From Delphinus delphis (taxonomy: Eukaryota > Chordata > Mammalia > Artiodactyla > Delphinidae): a stretch of 64,000 bases of DNA. Shown piece after piece: positions 1-11,849 of the stretch (its first letter is position 1; every line of letters starts with the position of its first letter). Location of the stretch: contig NC_082684.1 of NCBI RefSeq assembly GCF_949987515.2, forward strand, positions 51,302,006-51,366,005, read 5' to 3'. The translations under genes and the position numbers were made by a program. Below the pieces are notes generated by a model. It was given only the letters and a program-made list of their open reading frames with translations, was not told the DNA's origin and searched no databases.

Positions 1-469
1 CATCATCCCCTCTCCAAAGGTTCAAAATTTGCTTTACTTATCTCTATCAACCACTTTTCACTAAAAGGTTAATGGTATTTCATTGATTTCCCAGTAAAGA
101 TACTCTCTACAGACTGTGTGAATACCAATATAATTTTATATGTATTATAGCAGAAATGTATCAAGACTAATAGATTTTTCTTTAACTGAAACATTTTAAA
201 CCACAAAACATTTTAAAGATTCATGTACTCTGGAAAATATTTAATACTATGCAAGGAAACATGAATTTTCATAGCATTCAGAATGTATGGTAGGCTGTCT
301 ACGTTGTTTTCTTAAATATATTTTTCTCTCCCAATACACGTTCTGTCCTCTGTACTATCACTTGAAGTTTGGAAAATATGTCTCGCTTTAGGAAATTGTG
401 ATTAAAAAAACCTGAATTCATAAGCTAGGTACATTTCTTTACCAAAGAATTCACCATGACTTGTATGAT
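1..469. other. unassigned AT-rich sequence
   Basis: I see no open frame of note, no recognisable repeat and no RNA gene here. The base composition is AT-rich and there is no periodic or palindromic structure. Confidence 0.5.
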
Positions 470-703
470 GTGATTTTGAGAGTCACAAGTCCTTGATTCA
501 GGTCCTCCTTCTACTACTTATTAGTTGAATCAACTAAAGAAAATCATCTAGTTTATGTTTGTTTCAGTTTTCTAATCCATACAGTAGGGATAATGATATA
601 TTTGCTTATTTAACTTACACAGCCAGCATGAGGATCACATTAGAAATGCTTTGTAAAATTTAAGTATAAGTAAATTAATGGTGTCATTTATTATTATTTG
701 TAT
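470..703 (+). repeat. MIR SINE relic
   Basis: An old tRNA-derived core-SINE copy. The block order follows the MIR family: a ttgattcaggtcc stretch after the tRNA-like head, a cagttttctaatccatacag stretch matching the 'cagtttcctcatctgtaaaa' core, a 'gaggatcacatta' stretch and a ttattattatttg end. It is heavily diverged, as expected of this ancient family, and has no intact Pol III promoter. Confidence 0.65.
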
Positions 704-899
704 TAATTAACCCACCCCCCAGTCTGAGATATAATTGACATTTAACATTAAGTTTAAGATGTACAATGTGATGATTTCATGTATGTGTATACTGCAAAAT
801 GATCACCATGTTAAAATTAGTTAACACATCAACTCAGATAATCACCATTTTTTGGGGGGTATGGGGAGAAGAGTTTAGATCTACTCTCTTAGCACCATT

Positions 900-985
900 C
901 AAGTATATCAAGTATATCATACCATATCAAGTATATCAAGTATATCAAGTATATATCATACCATATCAAGTATATCATACCATAT
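900..985. repeat. local tandem repeat of caagtatat / ataccat units
   Basis: Several copies of a 9-11 base unit (tcaagtata, with atcataccata variants) sit in tandem inside the old L1 3'UTR. Other L1M 3'UTRs have a single short version of this segment, so it expanded locally after insertion. Confidence 0.8.
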
Positions 986-1007
986 TGTTAACAGTAGTTA
1001 CCAGATT

Positions 1008-1490
1008 TTCTGTCTGGATGATCTGTTGATTGTTGGAAGTCAGATATTAAAATTCCTATTATTATTATATTGGTGTCATTTTCCCCTTCAAACCAGTTAC
1101 TATTTGCTTAATCTATTTAGATGCTCCAATATTAAGTGAATATATATTTACAATTGTTATGCTCATGATAAATTGACCTTTTTATTATAAAATAATGACA
1201 TTCTTTTTCTCTTGTTATGGTTTCTGATTTAAAGTGTATTTTGTCTGATATAAGTATAGCTATCTCCATTCTCTTTTGGTTTCCACTTGGATGAAATATC
1301 TTTTTCCATCCCCTCAAAGGTGAAATGATTGTCCTTAAAACTGAAGTGAGTCCTCTGTAGGCAACATTAGTTAGGTCTTGTTTTTTAATTCATCCATCCA
1401 CTCTGTGCCGTTAGATTGGAGAATTTAATCCAGTTATATTTAAAGTAATTATTGATAGGTAAGGACGTACTAATGCCATCTTATTAGTTG
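1008..1490 (-). pseudogene. L1 ORF2 endonuclease-domain relic
   Basis: A 61-codon open segment at 1132-1317 (minus) keeps L1 endonuclease features: a WKKIFHPSGNQKR stretch, ILISDKI and a GHYFIIK-like stretch (here ECHYFIIKRS). These correspond to the middle of the apurinic endonuclease-like domain that nicks target DNA during L1 retroposition. The flanking endonuclease sequence is frameshifted and stopped, and no reverse-transcriptase domain follows. It is a dead relic within the 720-3820 L1. Confidence 0.75.
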
Positions 1491-1929
1491 TTTTCTGACT
1501 GTAGTTTCCTTGTTTGTTCTTCTCTTGCTATCTTCCTTTGTGAACTGATAATTTTCTATAGTGGTGTGTTTTGATTTCCTTATTTTTTGTGTACCTACTG
1601 CAGCTGTTTGCTGTGTGGTTACATCTAAAATATCTTTAGATATAGTAGTCTATTTTACACTGGTAACTACTTAACTTCAGCTGCACACAAAAACTCTACA
1701 CTTCCCCCTGACATATTATATTTTGTCGTGCTTTACCTTTTAAAATTCTGCATTAACATATTACTATGTAGCATAGTTATTTTTAATACTTTTGTTCTTT
1801 AACGTATATACTGGGGTCAAGTGGTTAACATACCACCATATCACTTTAGTAATCTGAATTTGACTGTATATATATATATATATTTTACTGTTGTTTTTTA
1901 TATTTTCTTGTTACTAATTAGTATCCTTT

Positions 1930-2780
1930 CATTTCAGCTTGAAGAAATCCTTTCAGCATTTCTTATAAGGTAGATCTAGTGGTGATTAACTTCCTCAGCT
2001 TTTGTCTGTTTGGAAAAATCTTTATCTCTCCTTAATTTCCAAAGGACAGCTTTGCTGGGTAAAATATTCTTAGTAGCAGTTTTTTTTTTTTCTTTCAGCA
2101 CTTTGAATATATCATCCCACTCTCTCCTGGCCTCTAAGTTTCTACTGAGAAATCCACCGATAACCTTATTGTGGTTCTTTTGTATGTGGGGATTTTTTCC
2201 CTTTTGCTGCTTTTAAAATTCTCTTTTGTGTATTAAATTTTACAGAGCTTTATTATAATGTGTCTTAGAGAAAATTGGGTTGAAATTTTGTCCTATTAGC
2301 TTTTGAATTTGGAAGCTCACTTCAGATTTGGGAAGTTCTTAGCCATTATTTGTTTAAATAATCTTTCTGCCCCTTCTCCTTCTCTTCTTCCTCTAGGACT
2401 TCAGTAACATGTAGATTGTTTCTTTTAATGGTATCCTGTAGTTCACATAGTCTGTCTTCCCTCTTTTTCATTCTTTTTTCCTTGTTCTTCTCTGACTGAA
2501 TATTTCAAAGGATTTGGCTTTGACTTCACAGATTCTTTCTTCTGCTTGATCTAGGTTGAGATATTGATCCTCTCTATTGCATTTTTCATTTAATTCATTG
2601 TATTCTTCAGCCCCAGAATTTCTATTTGGTTCTTTTTTATGACTTCTGTCTCTTTGTTAAACTTTTCATTTTGTTTATGTATTTTCCTGATTTTTTTGAA
2701 ATTGTCTTTCTGTGTTTCCTTCTAGCTTACTGAGCTTCCTTAAAACAACTATTCCAATTCTTTACTGGGTAAATTGAGGG
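1930..2780 (-). pseudogene. L1 ORF1-region relic
   Basis: On the minus strand this interval follows the L1 ORF1 layout: an A-rich coiled-coil-coding part near 2780-2450, then the RNA-binding and C-terminal part near 2330-1935. The plus-strand counterparts of conserved codons are visible, such as the 'tttgctgggtaaaatattct' block also found in the younger L1 at 10945. No continuous frame survives. ORF1p is the RNA-binding chaperone of the L1 particle. Confidence 0.6.
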
Positions 2781-3820
2781 TATTGGAAAATCATTATATT
2801 ACTTTGGTGTTGTTTTCTTGGTTTTTCACATTCCTAGATTCTTGTTTTGCTGGCTTCACATTTGAAGAAGCAGTAACCTTCTCAAGTCTTTAATGACTAT
2901 CTTCAAAAGAGAAGTACCTTCCATTTGCCCTGTTAGGGATTCTGAAGCTTTCTCAGACTTTTTCTATGAATATGCCTGCTAGCAATTTTTTCTCTCTTGT
3001 GGCAGAATTCTTAAGTTTGTATGCCTTATCTTGATCCTGTAAGGCCAGGCTGGGTGCTGACAGCTTCCCTTTTGCTTTCCCTAAGGCGGTGCTATATGCT
3101 GAAGCTCGTGTAGTTTCTCCCATGTCTGCAAGGTTGGGCTGCTTTCTGTGGATGCTCGCTAGCTGTCTGCAAAAGCTTGCTCTTCCCACCCTTGGAGGAG
3201 TGCATAGATTGCTGGTCTTGGGTTTGGGGGTTCTGTGGGTTTGGCGCATGGAGTGTTGGTGGTTTCATGGGCTAGATGCTGGAATTTGCAAGTGAGGCAT
3301 CCCCAGTGATTTCTTGGCAGGCTTCCTGATGGAGTCTGTGAAGCACCTGGTAGGACCCACCTACCTTTGATAATTCTGTTCTGACACTTGGCTGCTGTTC
3401 TCCCAGCCACTCTCTGCCCTAGTCCTGCAGTTCATGACTCAGTATTCTGGATGGGGTGAGAAAGAAATTGGTCTCTTTAGCAGTGTCCCACACAGCTGGG
3501 GAAGCTGGGGTGCTCACTCATGCATTCTCACTTTCCCTCATGTGAGAAATATGGGACAGGAAGGACTCTTTTGGCACTAAGCTGTGCTGTTTTGGGGGAG
3601 AGGTGTTGCAGGTAAAGTGAAGCTGTTCCTCTTACCCTCTTCAGTACTTCAAATCTCAGATTTTTTTGCTCCAGTGGTGTACTTGAACTTCTCTGCTGAA
3701 CTCCTGGATTTCCCCAAAGGCTCCCTTGTCCATGGGAGATTTTCTAAATTGGCGTTCTTCAGGGACAAGATAGTAGAAAACTCTTATTTTGTCATGATGA
3801 TGACATCATCACTCCATAAT

Positions 3821-4639
3821 TTAAATGAAACTTCTGGCTTGCTTTATATTAAAAAATGAGGAACATTATAATGTTATTAGTTAACAAAGCCATTTTTATT
3901 TCAATTTAAAGTGACATGGGGCCTTGACTCTAAACTCTAATTCAGTTTTTGTTTCCATTAATAGTGAGTGACATGAAATTACATGAAATGAAAAAGTCTT
4001 GCATTTATTTGAATCAGATTTAGTTTTGTAAAATTGCATAGGGACTAAGGATATTCCTTTTGAGATTCAAAATTATTAGAATATCTCTGATGGTTGGAAG
4101 TAGCCCCAACTAAGGTCAGATGTAAGAAGGTACCAGCTCTTCAGGAAAAACTCATTATAATGTAAAGGCAGTTCTGGACTAGTGACTTGGGATCTCTACT
4201 AGGTCCTTGAGGGTTAAGGAGGAGGAATGATATGAAACTAAGACTATGAGGATGTTTTCTTATCAGTTCACCTTACTGTCAGCATGCCTTGAGAAAACTG
4301 GCTGTACATATTTGCAATGAAAAATTTTAATGCTCATGGAAGGAATGACCTCCTTCTGCAACCTGAGGAAACTTGCTACCTTGGCAGAATCTCGGCAAGC
4401 AGGAGGTGGTAATGACAAGGATAAGAATCTTAACCCCAGTTGCAAAGCTTCAGCTTTCTAGGTTTTGTCAAGTGAAGACTAGAAAAATTGTCATTAGCAG
4501 GGAGAAGGGGAGGAATATTTTCTGATTACCCAAATTTTGACTGTTTGTAATTTTTTGAGTGGTAGGAGCAGCATCTGGCAATATGTTCTAGACTTATAGA
4601 TATCCAGTGCTTTTCTGGACATCACTTCACCCTGAAGAC
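3821..4639. other. unassigned sequence
   Basis: About 800 bases in which I recognise no repeat family, coding segment or structured element. Confidence 0.45.
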
Positions 4640-4792
4640 CAGACTTCAGTGTGTATATGAGTCATCTGAGGATGTTGTTAAAGTGTAGGTTCTAATTAAC
4701 CAGATATGGGGTGAATCCTGAGATTCTGCTTTTCTCACAAGTTCCCAGGTGATGTTAATACTGCTGGCCTAAAGACCACACTTTGTGTAGCA
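4640..4792. repeat. MER5A-type hAT-Charlie DNA transposon relic
   Basis: The segment carries the MER5A hallmarks: a first-end 'acttcagtgtgtatatgagtc' stretch, a central 'gattctgctttt' stretch and the imperfectly complementary 'cccaggtgatgttaatactg' end followed by 'gaccacactttg'. The two ends are inverted repeats of a non-autonomous hAT element. It is strongly diverged and immobile. Confidence 0.7.
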
Positions 4793-5304
4793 GAGAGTGG
4801 TAGAAATATTTATGACCCCCAAGAAGATCCTATGCCCTAATCCCCAGGAGTATATTTCCTTACATGGCAAAAGAGACTTGGCAGATGTAATTAAGTTTAC
4901 TAATCCATTGACCTTAAAATAGGAAGATTATCCTAGATTATCTGAGTGGGTCTAGTACAATTATGTGAGCTCTTAAAAGGAGAGAGCAGAGGAGAAGAAG
5001 ATGTCAGAGAGATTCCACAGGTGAGAAGGACTTGGAATATAATTGCTGGCTTGAAGATGAAAGGACCAAGTGGAGAATATGAGAAGGAACTGAATTCTGC
5101 CAACATCCTGAATGTGTTTGTGAGTATTCTTTTCCAAAACATCCAGTAAGGCATGGAGCCCTGCCAGCCCCTTTAGTCAGAGTCCAGTTGAGCTATTCTG
5201 TGCCCAGAATTATGAGATACAGAAACTATGAGGTAATAAATAGGTATTGGTTTAATTGCTTCATTTGAGGTAATTTGTTATGACAGAAACAGAAAACTAA
5301 TACA
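4793..5304 (+). mobile_element. solo LTR, ERVL-MaLR (MLT1-like)
   Basis: A solo long terminal repeat on the plus strand. It shows the MaLR block order: 'ccctaatcccca' near the 5' end, 'ttacatggcaaaagagactt', 'gcagatgtaattaa', 'gattatcctagattatctga' and 'tgagctcttaaaaggagaga'. It closes with a polyadenylation-signal region 'gaggtaataaatag' and the end 'agaaaactaataca'. There is no internal retroviral sequence next to it, so it is a recombination remnant. Small open frames on both strands across it are chance. Confidence 0.8.
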
Positions 5305-5539
5305 CGAGGTAATCTAGAGCACCTAGAATCTAGGGGAGCATGAAATCCTCTTGCATTAACAGGGTGAATCTGAGTTCCAGATCCAGGGAAGATGTGAGAA
5401 CAATCACAGTTGGCCTTTGCATTGACTGACCCCTAGGTTTCTCTGAGTTATTAAGGAAGGCAGGAACCTGACAGACCAAAGATCCTCTCACAATAGAGAG
5501 ATAGGGCCTTGGAGTCATATTAAAATAGAATACTCAGAG
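5305..5539. other. unassigned spacer between LTR-like blocks
   Basis: No recognisable element. Confidence 0.4.
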
Positions 5540-6070
5540 AAATAGGAGGTTCTCCAAGCTGGCAAAATGGGACTTAAAGGTCATAAACTCTCTGTATATT
5601 ACAAATAACATCTATGTGCTGGGAGACAATTCTCTGTGAGCCTCTTGTATTTTTGCACTCTTGCAAGCAAAAGCACTGACAGCTTTTCCTGCAGACAATC
5701 CTTTCAAGGATGTTTGTATAGTGAAAAGCCTTGGTAGATGGAGCTAGTGATGTCCTCCTCTGGAGCAGGGGCAGGTTTATTTACTGTCCAGTATAATAAA
5801 GATAATGTTTCCCTCTAGGGCAAAGGTAGGGCAGATTTGCTTGCTGTCTATTATAAAAGATTGGGTTTGCTTTAGCTTAGTATCCCTTGGCTTGATGAAA
5901 ACCAGCTCTGTGCATAGCATTTATGTGAGATGCTCAACATTACTGCGTTGGGACTTGGGGAGCAAGGAGAACCAAAGTAAATGTGAAGCTCATGCTTGCT
6001 GTGCTGTGAGTAATCAAGTCCTTTGTCTCTGACCTAGAAGTCTCTTCTGTCATTGGCCATGAAGCAGTGA
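5540..6070 (+). mobile_element. probable LTR of an endogenous retrovirus, family not assigned
   Basis: The layout is LTR-like. Two related stretches start at 5770 and 5830, about 60 bases apart, each reading ggcag-ttt-ttact/gctgtcc/t followed by a tataataaagat or tataaaagat motif that could serve as a TATA or polyadenylation signal. A 'cttagtatcccttggcttg' stretch and a C/T-rich end follow. I could not fix the terminal TG/CA or a target duplication, and no retroviral genes adjoin it. The alternative is an unrelated unique sequence with a local duplication. Confidence 0.4.
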
Positions 6071-6603
6071 CAGGCTAATATGTTTGCTTGCAGGTAGGTT
6101 ATAACCTCAGACCTTCACAGTTCTTAAGTACGTATGAGTAAATTTATGTGTGTCTAGACTTGTGTATGTGTGTGTGCATGCATGCAGATTCCAAATTTCA
6201 TTTTTTTTATCTGTCAACAATTAAGTTGAAGAAGATTTACATATCGTGGGTTGTCTGAAGTTTCTCAGTACCATGAATTCAATAGGTTTTTGGCTCTTAA
6301 GCCGTGCAGCGTGTACTGAATCTATTGCCATTAAAGAAATATTACATTCAATTAGCAAGACTCCAGCAGTTTTACTGAAATAACCACCTATTTTTAAAAG
6401 TTATAATAACTTTTTTGATATTTATTTTATCACCATGGTTAGCATTGTTAAGTACCATTATCTTTCCCAAATATTATATTATTTGGACTTTTTGGTTTTC
6501 TTGTATCCTTCCCATTAGTGGTTTTTTTGTTGTTGTTATTGTCGTTGTTGGAAATACCTTTGCTTCATTTAAATAATAATGATAGTAATGATAATGAGCT
6601 AGG
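6071..6603. other. unassigned AT-rich sequence with a small TTG-rich tract
   Basis: No element is recognised apart from a gttgttgttattgtcgttgt tract near 6528-6550 and a 'taataataatgatagtaatg' tract just before the L1. The L1 T tract begins at 6605. Confidence 0.5.
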
Positions 6604-7073
6604 GTTTTTTTTTAATATCTTTATTGGAGTATAATTACTTTATAATGTTTTCTTAGTTTCTGCTGTATAACAAAGTGAATCAGCTATATGTGTACATATA
6701 TCCCCATATCTACTCCCTCCTGAATCTCCCTCCCACCCTCCTTATCACACCCCTCTAGGGGGTCACAGAGCACCAAGCTGATCTCCCTGTGCTATGTGGC
6801 TGCTTCTCACTAGCTATCTATTTACATTTGGTAGTGTATATATGTCAATGCCACTCTTACTTCATCTCAGCTTACCTTTTATGCTCCCCATGTCCTCAAG
6901 TCCATTCTCTAACTCTGCATCTTTATTCCTGTCCTGCCCTAGCTTCATTAGAACCATTGTTTTTTTCTTTACATTCCGTATATATGTGGTAGCATACGGT
7001 ATTTTTTTTTCTCATTCTGACTTACTTCACTCTGTATGACAGTCTCTAAGTCCACCCACCTCACTATAAATAA
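6604..7073 (-). other. L1 3'UTR and A tail
   Basis: On the plus strand it starts with a T tract, then 'aatatctttattggagtata' and 'ttctgctgtataacaaagtg', a pyrimidine-rich stretch near 6710-6760 and 'gtgtatatatgtcaatgcca'. The same subfamily end occurs in the truncated copy at 50056-50378, so both belong to the younger L1 lineage of this genome. Confidence 0.85.
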
Positions 7074-10000
7074 CTAAATTTTGTTTCCTTTTATGGCTGA
7101 GTAATATTCCATTGTATATATGTGCCACATCTTCTTTATCCATTCATCTGTCGATGGACACATAGGTTGATTGCGTGTCCTGGCTATTGTAAATAGAGCT
7201 GCAATGAACATTGTGGTACATGACTCTTTTTGAATTATGGTTTTCTCAGGGTATATGCCCAGTAGTGGGATTGCTGGGTCATATGGTAGTTCTATTTGTA
7301 GTTTTTTAAGGAACCTCCATACTTTTCTCCATAGTGGCTGTATCAATTTACGTTCCCACCAACAGTGCAAGAGGGTTCCCTTTTCTTCACACTCTCTCCA
7401 GCATTTATTGTTTGTAGATTTTTTGATGATGGCCATTCTGACTGGCGTGAGGTGATACCTCATTGTAGTTTGGATTTGCATTTCTCTAATGATTAATGAT
7501 GTTGAGCATTCTTTCATGTGTTTGTTGGCAGTCTGTATATCTTCTTTGGAGAAATGTCTATTTAGGTCTTCTGCCCATTTTTGGATTGGGTTGTTTGTTA
7601 TTGAGCTGCATGAGCTGCTTATAAATTTTGGAGATTAATCCTTTGTCTGTTGTTTCATTTGCAAATATTTTCTCCCATTCTGAGGGTTGTCTTTTGGTCT
7701 TGCTTATGGTTTCCTTTGCTGTGCAAAAGCTTTGAAGTTTCATTAGGTCCCATTTGTTTATTTTTGTTTTTATTTCCATTTCTCTAGGAGGTGGGTGCAA
7801 AAGGATCTTGCTGTGATTTATGTCATAGAGTGTTCTGCCTATGTTTTCCACTAAGAGTTTGATAGTTTCTGGTCTTACATTTAGGTCTTTAATCCATTTT
7901 TAGCTTATTTTTGTGTATGGTGTTAGGGAGTGATCTAATCTCATACTTTTACATGTACCTGTTCAGTTTTCCCAGCACCACTTATTGAAGAGGCTGTCCT
8001 TTCTCCATTGTACATTCCTGCCTCCTTTATCAAAGATAAGGTGACCATATATGGTTGGGTTTATCTCTGGGCTTTCTATCTTGTTCCATTGATCTATCTT
8101 TCTGTTTTTGTGCCAGTACCATACTGTTTTGATTACTGTAGCTTTGTAGTATAGTCTGAAGTCAGGGAGTCTGATTCCTCCAGCTTTGTTTTTCATTCTC
8201 AAGATGGCTTTGGCTATTCCAGGTCCTTTGTGTTTCCATACAAATTGTGAAATTTTTTGTTCTCGTTCTGTGAAAAATGCCACTGGTAGTTTGATTGGGA
8301 TCGCATTGAATCTGTAGATTGCTTTAGGTAGTAGAGTCATTTTTACAATGTTGATTCTTCTAATCCAAGAACATGGTATATCTCTCCATGTGTTGTATCA
8401 TCTTTGTTGTTTTCTCAGTGTCTTATAGTTTTCTGCATACAGGTCTTTTGTCTCCTTAGGTAGGTTTATTCCTAGGTATTTTATTCTTTTTGTTGCAATG
8501 GTAAATGGGAGTGTTTCCTTAATTTCTCTCTCATATTTTTTGTTGTTACTGTATAGGAAAGAAAGAGATTTCTGTGCATTAATTTTGTATCCTGCTACTT
8601 TACCATATTCATTGATTAGCTCTAGTAGTTTTCTGGTAGCTTCTTTAGGATTCTCTATGTATAGTATCATGTCATCTGCAAACAGTGACAGTTTTACTTC
8701 TTTTCTGATTTGGATTCCTTTTATTTCCTTTTCTACTCTGATTGCCATGGCTAAAACTTCCAAAACTATGTTGAATAATAGTGTTGAGAGTGGACACCCT
8801 TGTCTTGTTTCTGATCTTAGAGGGAACAGTTTCAATTTTTCACCATTCAGAACAATGTTGGCTGTGGGTTTGTCATATATGGCCTTTATTATATTGAGGT
8901 AGGTTCCCTCTATGCCTACTTTCTGGAGAAGTTTTTGTCATAAAGCAGTGTTGAATTTTGTCAAAAGCTTTTTTGCATCCTTTGAGATTACCGTATGATA
9001 ATCCTTTTAATCCTTTAATTTGTTAATATGGTGTATCACATTGATTGATTTACATATTCTGAAGAATCCTTGCATTCCTGGAATAAACTCCACCTGATTA
9101 TGGTGTATGATTCCTTTAATGTGCTGTTGGTTTCTGTTTGCTAGTATTTTGTTGAGGATTTTTGCACCAGTGTTCATAAGTGATATTGACCTGTAGTTTT
9201 CTTTTTTTGTGACATCTTTGTCTGGTTTTGGTATCAGGATGGTGGTGGCCTCATAGAATTAGTTTGGGAGTGTTCCTCCCTCTGATGTATTTTGGAAGAG
9301 TTGGGGAAGGATATGTCTTTTCTCTTTTCTAAATGTTTGATAGAATTCACCTGTGAAGCCATCTGTTCCTGGGCTTTTGTTTGTTGGAAGAATTTTAATC
9401 ACAGTTTCAATTTCAGTGCTTGTGATTGGTCTGTTCAGATTTTCTATTTCTTCATGGTTCAGTCTTGGTAGTTTGTACTTTTCTAAGAATTTGTCCATTT
9501 CTTCCAGGTTGTCCATTTTATTGGCATAGAGTTGCTTGTAGTAATCTCTCATAATCCATTGTATTTCTGCCATGTCAGTTGTTACTTCTTTTTCATTTCT
9601 AATTCTGTTGATTTGAGTCTTCTCCCTTTTTTTTCTTGATGAATCTGGCTAATTGTCAATTTTGTTTATCTTCTCAAAGAACCAGCTGTTAGTTTTATTG
9701 ATCTTTGCTATTGTTTATTTTGTTTCATTTATTTCTCATCTGATCTTTATTATTTCTTTCCTTTTAGTGACTTTAGGTTTTCTTTGTTCTTCCTTCTCTA
9801 GTTGCTTTAGATGTAAGGTTAGGTTGTTTATTTGAGATTTTTCTTGTTTCTTGAGGTAGGATTTTATTGGTATAAACATCCCTCTTAGAACTGCTTTTGC
9901 TGCTTCCCATAGGTTTTGGGTCATCGTGTTTTCATTGTCATTTGTTTCTAGGTATTTTTTGATTTCCTCTTTAATTTCTTCAGTGATCTCTTGGTTATTT

Positions 10001-10742
10001 AGTAGCATATTGTTTAGTCTCCATGTGTTTGTATTTTTTACATTTTTTTTTTTTGCTGTAATTGATATCTAGTCTCATAGTGTTGTGGTCAGAAAAGATA
10101 CTTGATAGATTTCCATTTTGTTAAATTTTCCAAGGCTTAATTTGTGAACCAAGATATGGTCTATCCTGGAGAATGTTCCATGAGCACTTGAGAAGAAAGT
10201 GTATTTTGTTGTTTTTGGATGGAATGTCCTATAAATATCAAATAAGTCCATCTTCTTTAATGTGTCATTTAAAGCTTGTGTTTCCTTATTTATTTTCATT
10301 TTTGATGATCTGTCCAGTGGTGAAAGTGGGGTGTTGAAGTCCCCTACTATGATTGTGTTACTGTCGATTTCCCCTTTTATGGCTGTTAGCATTTGCCTTA
10401 TGTATTGAGGTGCTTCTGTGTTGGGTGTATAAATATTTACAATTGTTATACCTTCTTCTTGGATTGATCTCTTGATCATTATGTAGTGTCCTTCTTTGTC
10501 TCTTGTAGTAGTCTCTTTTTTAAAGTCTATTTTGTCTGATATGAGTATTGCTGCTCCAGCTCTCTTTTGATTTCCATTTGCATTGAGTATCTTTTTCCAT
10601 CTCCTCACTTTCAGTCTGTATGTGTCCCTAGGTCTAAAGTGGGTCTCTTGTAGACAGCATATATATATGGGTCTTGTTTTCGGATCCATTCAGCCAATCT
10701 ATGTCTTTTCATTGGAGCATTTAATCCATTTAAATTTAAGGT
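7074..10742 (-). pseudogene. L1 ORF2 (endonuclease / reverse transcriptase) pseudogene
   Basis: All ORF2 domains are readable on the minus strand. Endonuclease (10689-10075): QETH, the metal-binding IVGDFN and SRIDHIL motifs. Reverse transcriptase: [13 protein letters not shown] (9573-9259), the ETRQGCPLS motif and the catalytic LFADDMILY (8835-8398). The thumb/connection region at 8340-7963 includes GGIRLPDF. The C-terminal zinc-knuckle region is 7517-7074. Most open segments share one frame, interrupted by stop codons. A 1-base deletion hits the palm motif A region near 8970 (DAEKAFDKI in active L1s). An apparent 1-base insertion about 50 bases further along the ORF restores the frame. The C-terminus is in another frame. 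In the knuckle, CX3CX7HX4C has become CX3CX7HX4R (WWERKL in place of the usual WWECKL). ORF2p nicks DNA and copies L1 RNA at the target; this copy cannot make it. Confidence 0.92.
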
Positions 10743-10828
10743 AATTATCCATATGTATGTTCTTACTACCATGTTCTTATTTGTTTTAGGTTTGTTTTTG
10801 TAGGTCTTTTCCTTCTCTTGTTTCCTGC

Positions 10829-11750
10829 CTAGAGAAGTTCCTTTAGCATTTGTTGTAAAGCTGATTTGGTGGCCCTGAATTCTCTTAACTTTTGCTTATC
10901 TGTAAAGTTTTTAATTTCTCTGTGAATTCTGAATGAGATCCTTGCCAGGTAGGGTAATCTTGGTTGTTGGTTTTTCCCTTTCATCACTTTAAGTTTGTCC
11001 TGCCACTCCCTTCTGGCTTGCAGAGTTTCTTCTGAAAGATTAGCTGTTAACCTTATGGGGATTCTCTGGTATGTTATTTGTTGCTTTTCCATTACTGCTT
11101 TTAATATTTTTTCTTTGTATTTAACTTTTGATAGTTTTATTATTACGTGTCTTGGCATGTTTCTCCTTGGATTTATCCTGTCTGGAACTCTCTGCGCTTC
11201 CTGGACTTGCCTGACTATTTCCTTTTAACATGTTAGGGAAGTTTTCAACCATAATCTCTTCAAATATTTTCTAAGTACCTTTCCGTTTCTCTTCTTCTTC
11301 TGGGACCCCTGAAATTCGAATGTTGGTGCGTTTAATGTTGTTCCAGAGGTCTCTGAGACTGTCCTCAGTTCATTCTTTTTTCTTTATTCTGCTCTGTGGT
11401 AGTTATTTCCACTATTTTATCTTCCCAGTCATTCATCCGTTCTTCTGCCTCAGTCATTCTGCTATTGATTCCTTGTAGAGAATTTGTAATTTCATTTTTT
11501 GTCTTGTTCATCATTGTTTATTTGCTCTTTAGTTCTTCTAGGTCCTTGTTAAACGTTTCTTGTATTATCTTCATTCTATTTCTGAGATTTTTGATCATCT
11601 TTACTATCATTACTCTGAATTCTTTTTCAGGTAGACTTCTTATTCTTCATTTGTTTAGTCTGGTGGCTTTTTACCTTGCTCCTTCATCTGCTGCATATTT
11701 CTCTGTCTTCTCATTTTGCTTAACTTACTGTGTTTAGGGTTTCCATTTTG
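10829..11750 (-). pseudogene. L1 ORF1 (RNA-binding chaperone) pseudogene
   Basis: The conserved C-terminal half is open for 109 codons at 11158-10829 (minus), with PRHVIIKLSKVKYKEKILKA and later ARREWQDKLKVMK, typical of the ORF1p RRM and C-terminal domains, ending close to the usual ORF1 stop. The upstream coiled-coil half (about 11160-11750) is broken by many stops. ORF1p trimerises on L1 RNA and acts as a nucleic-acid chaperone. About 85 bases separate the ORF1 stop from the start of ORF2 similarity, an ordinary intergenic spacer for L1. Confidence 0.85.
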
Positions 11751-11849
11751 CTGGCTTCAGGTTCGTAGTTCCCGTTGTTTTTGGTGTCTGCCCCCAGTGG
11801 GTGAGGGTGTTTCAGTGGCTTGTGTAGGCTTCCTGGTTGGGGGGACTGG

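Larger units (their letters stand above)
720..3820 (-). mobile_element. old L1 (L1M-type) relic, minus strand, internally deleted
   Basis: Read on the minus strand the order is a GC-richer 5' region (about 3820-2800), an ORF1-like region (about 2780-1930), the ORF2 endonuclease region (about 1490-1008) and an L1M 3'UTR (about 1000-720). The 3'UTR is recognisable by gagatataattgacattta and gcaaaatgatcacca. The ORF2 reverse-transcriptase and C-terminal regions, roughly 3 kb in an intact L1, are missing, so the endonuclease relic abuts the 3'UTR near 1000. All frames are broken. The right boundary is approximate; the last convincing 5'-end similarity is near 3780-3820. Confidence 0.82.

Noticed and set aside
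900..985. CRISPR-like array
   Set aside because: Units are 9-11 bases, contiguous and without unique spacers, in a mammalian L1 3'UTR. It is a simple tandem repeat.
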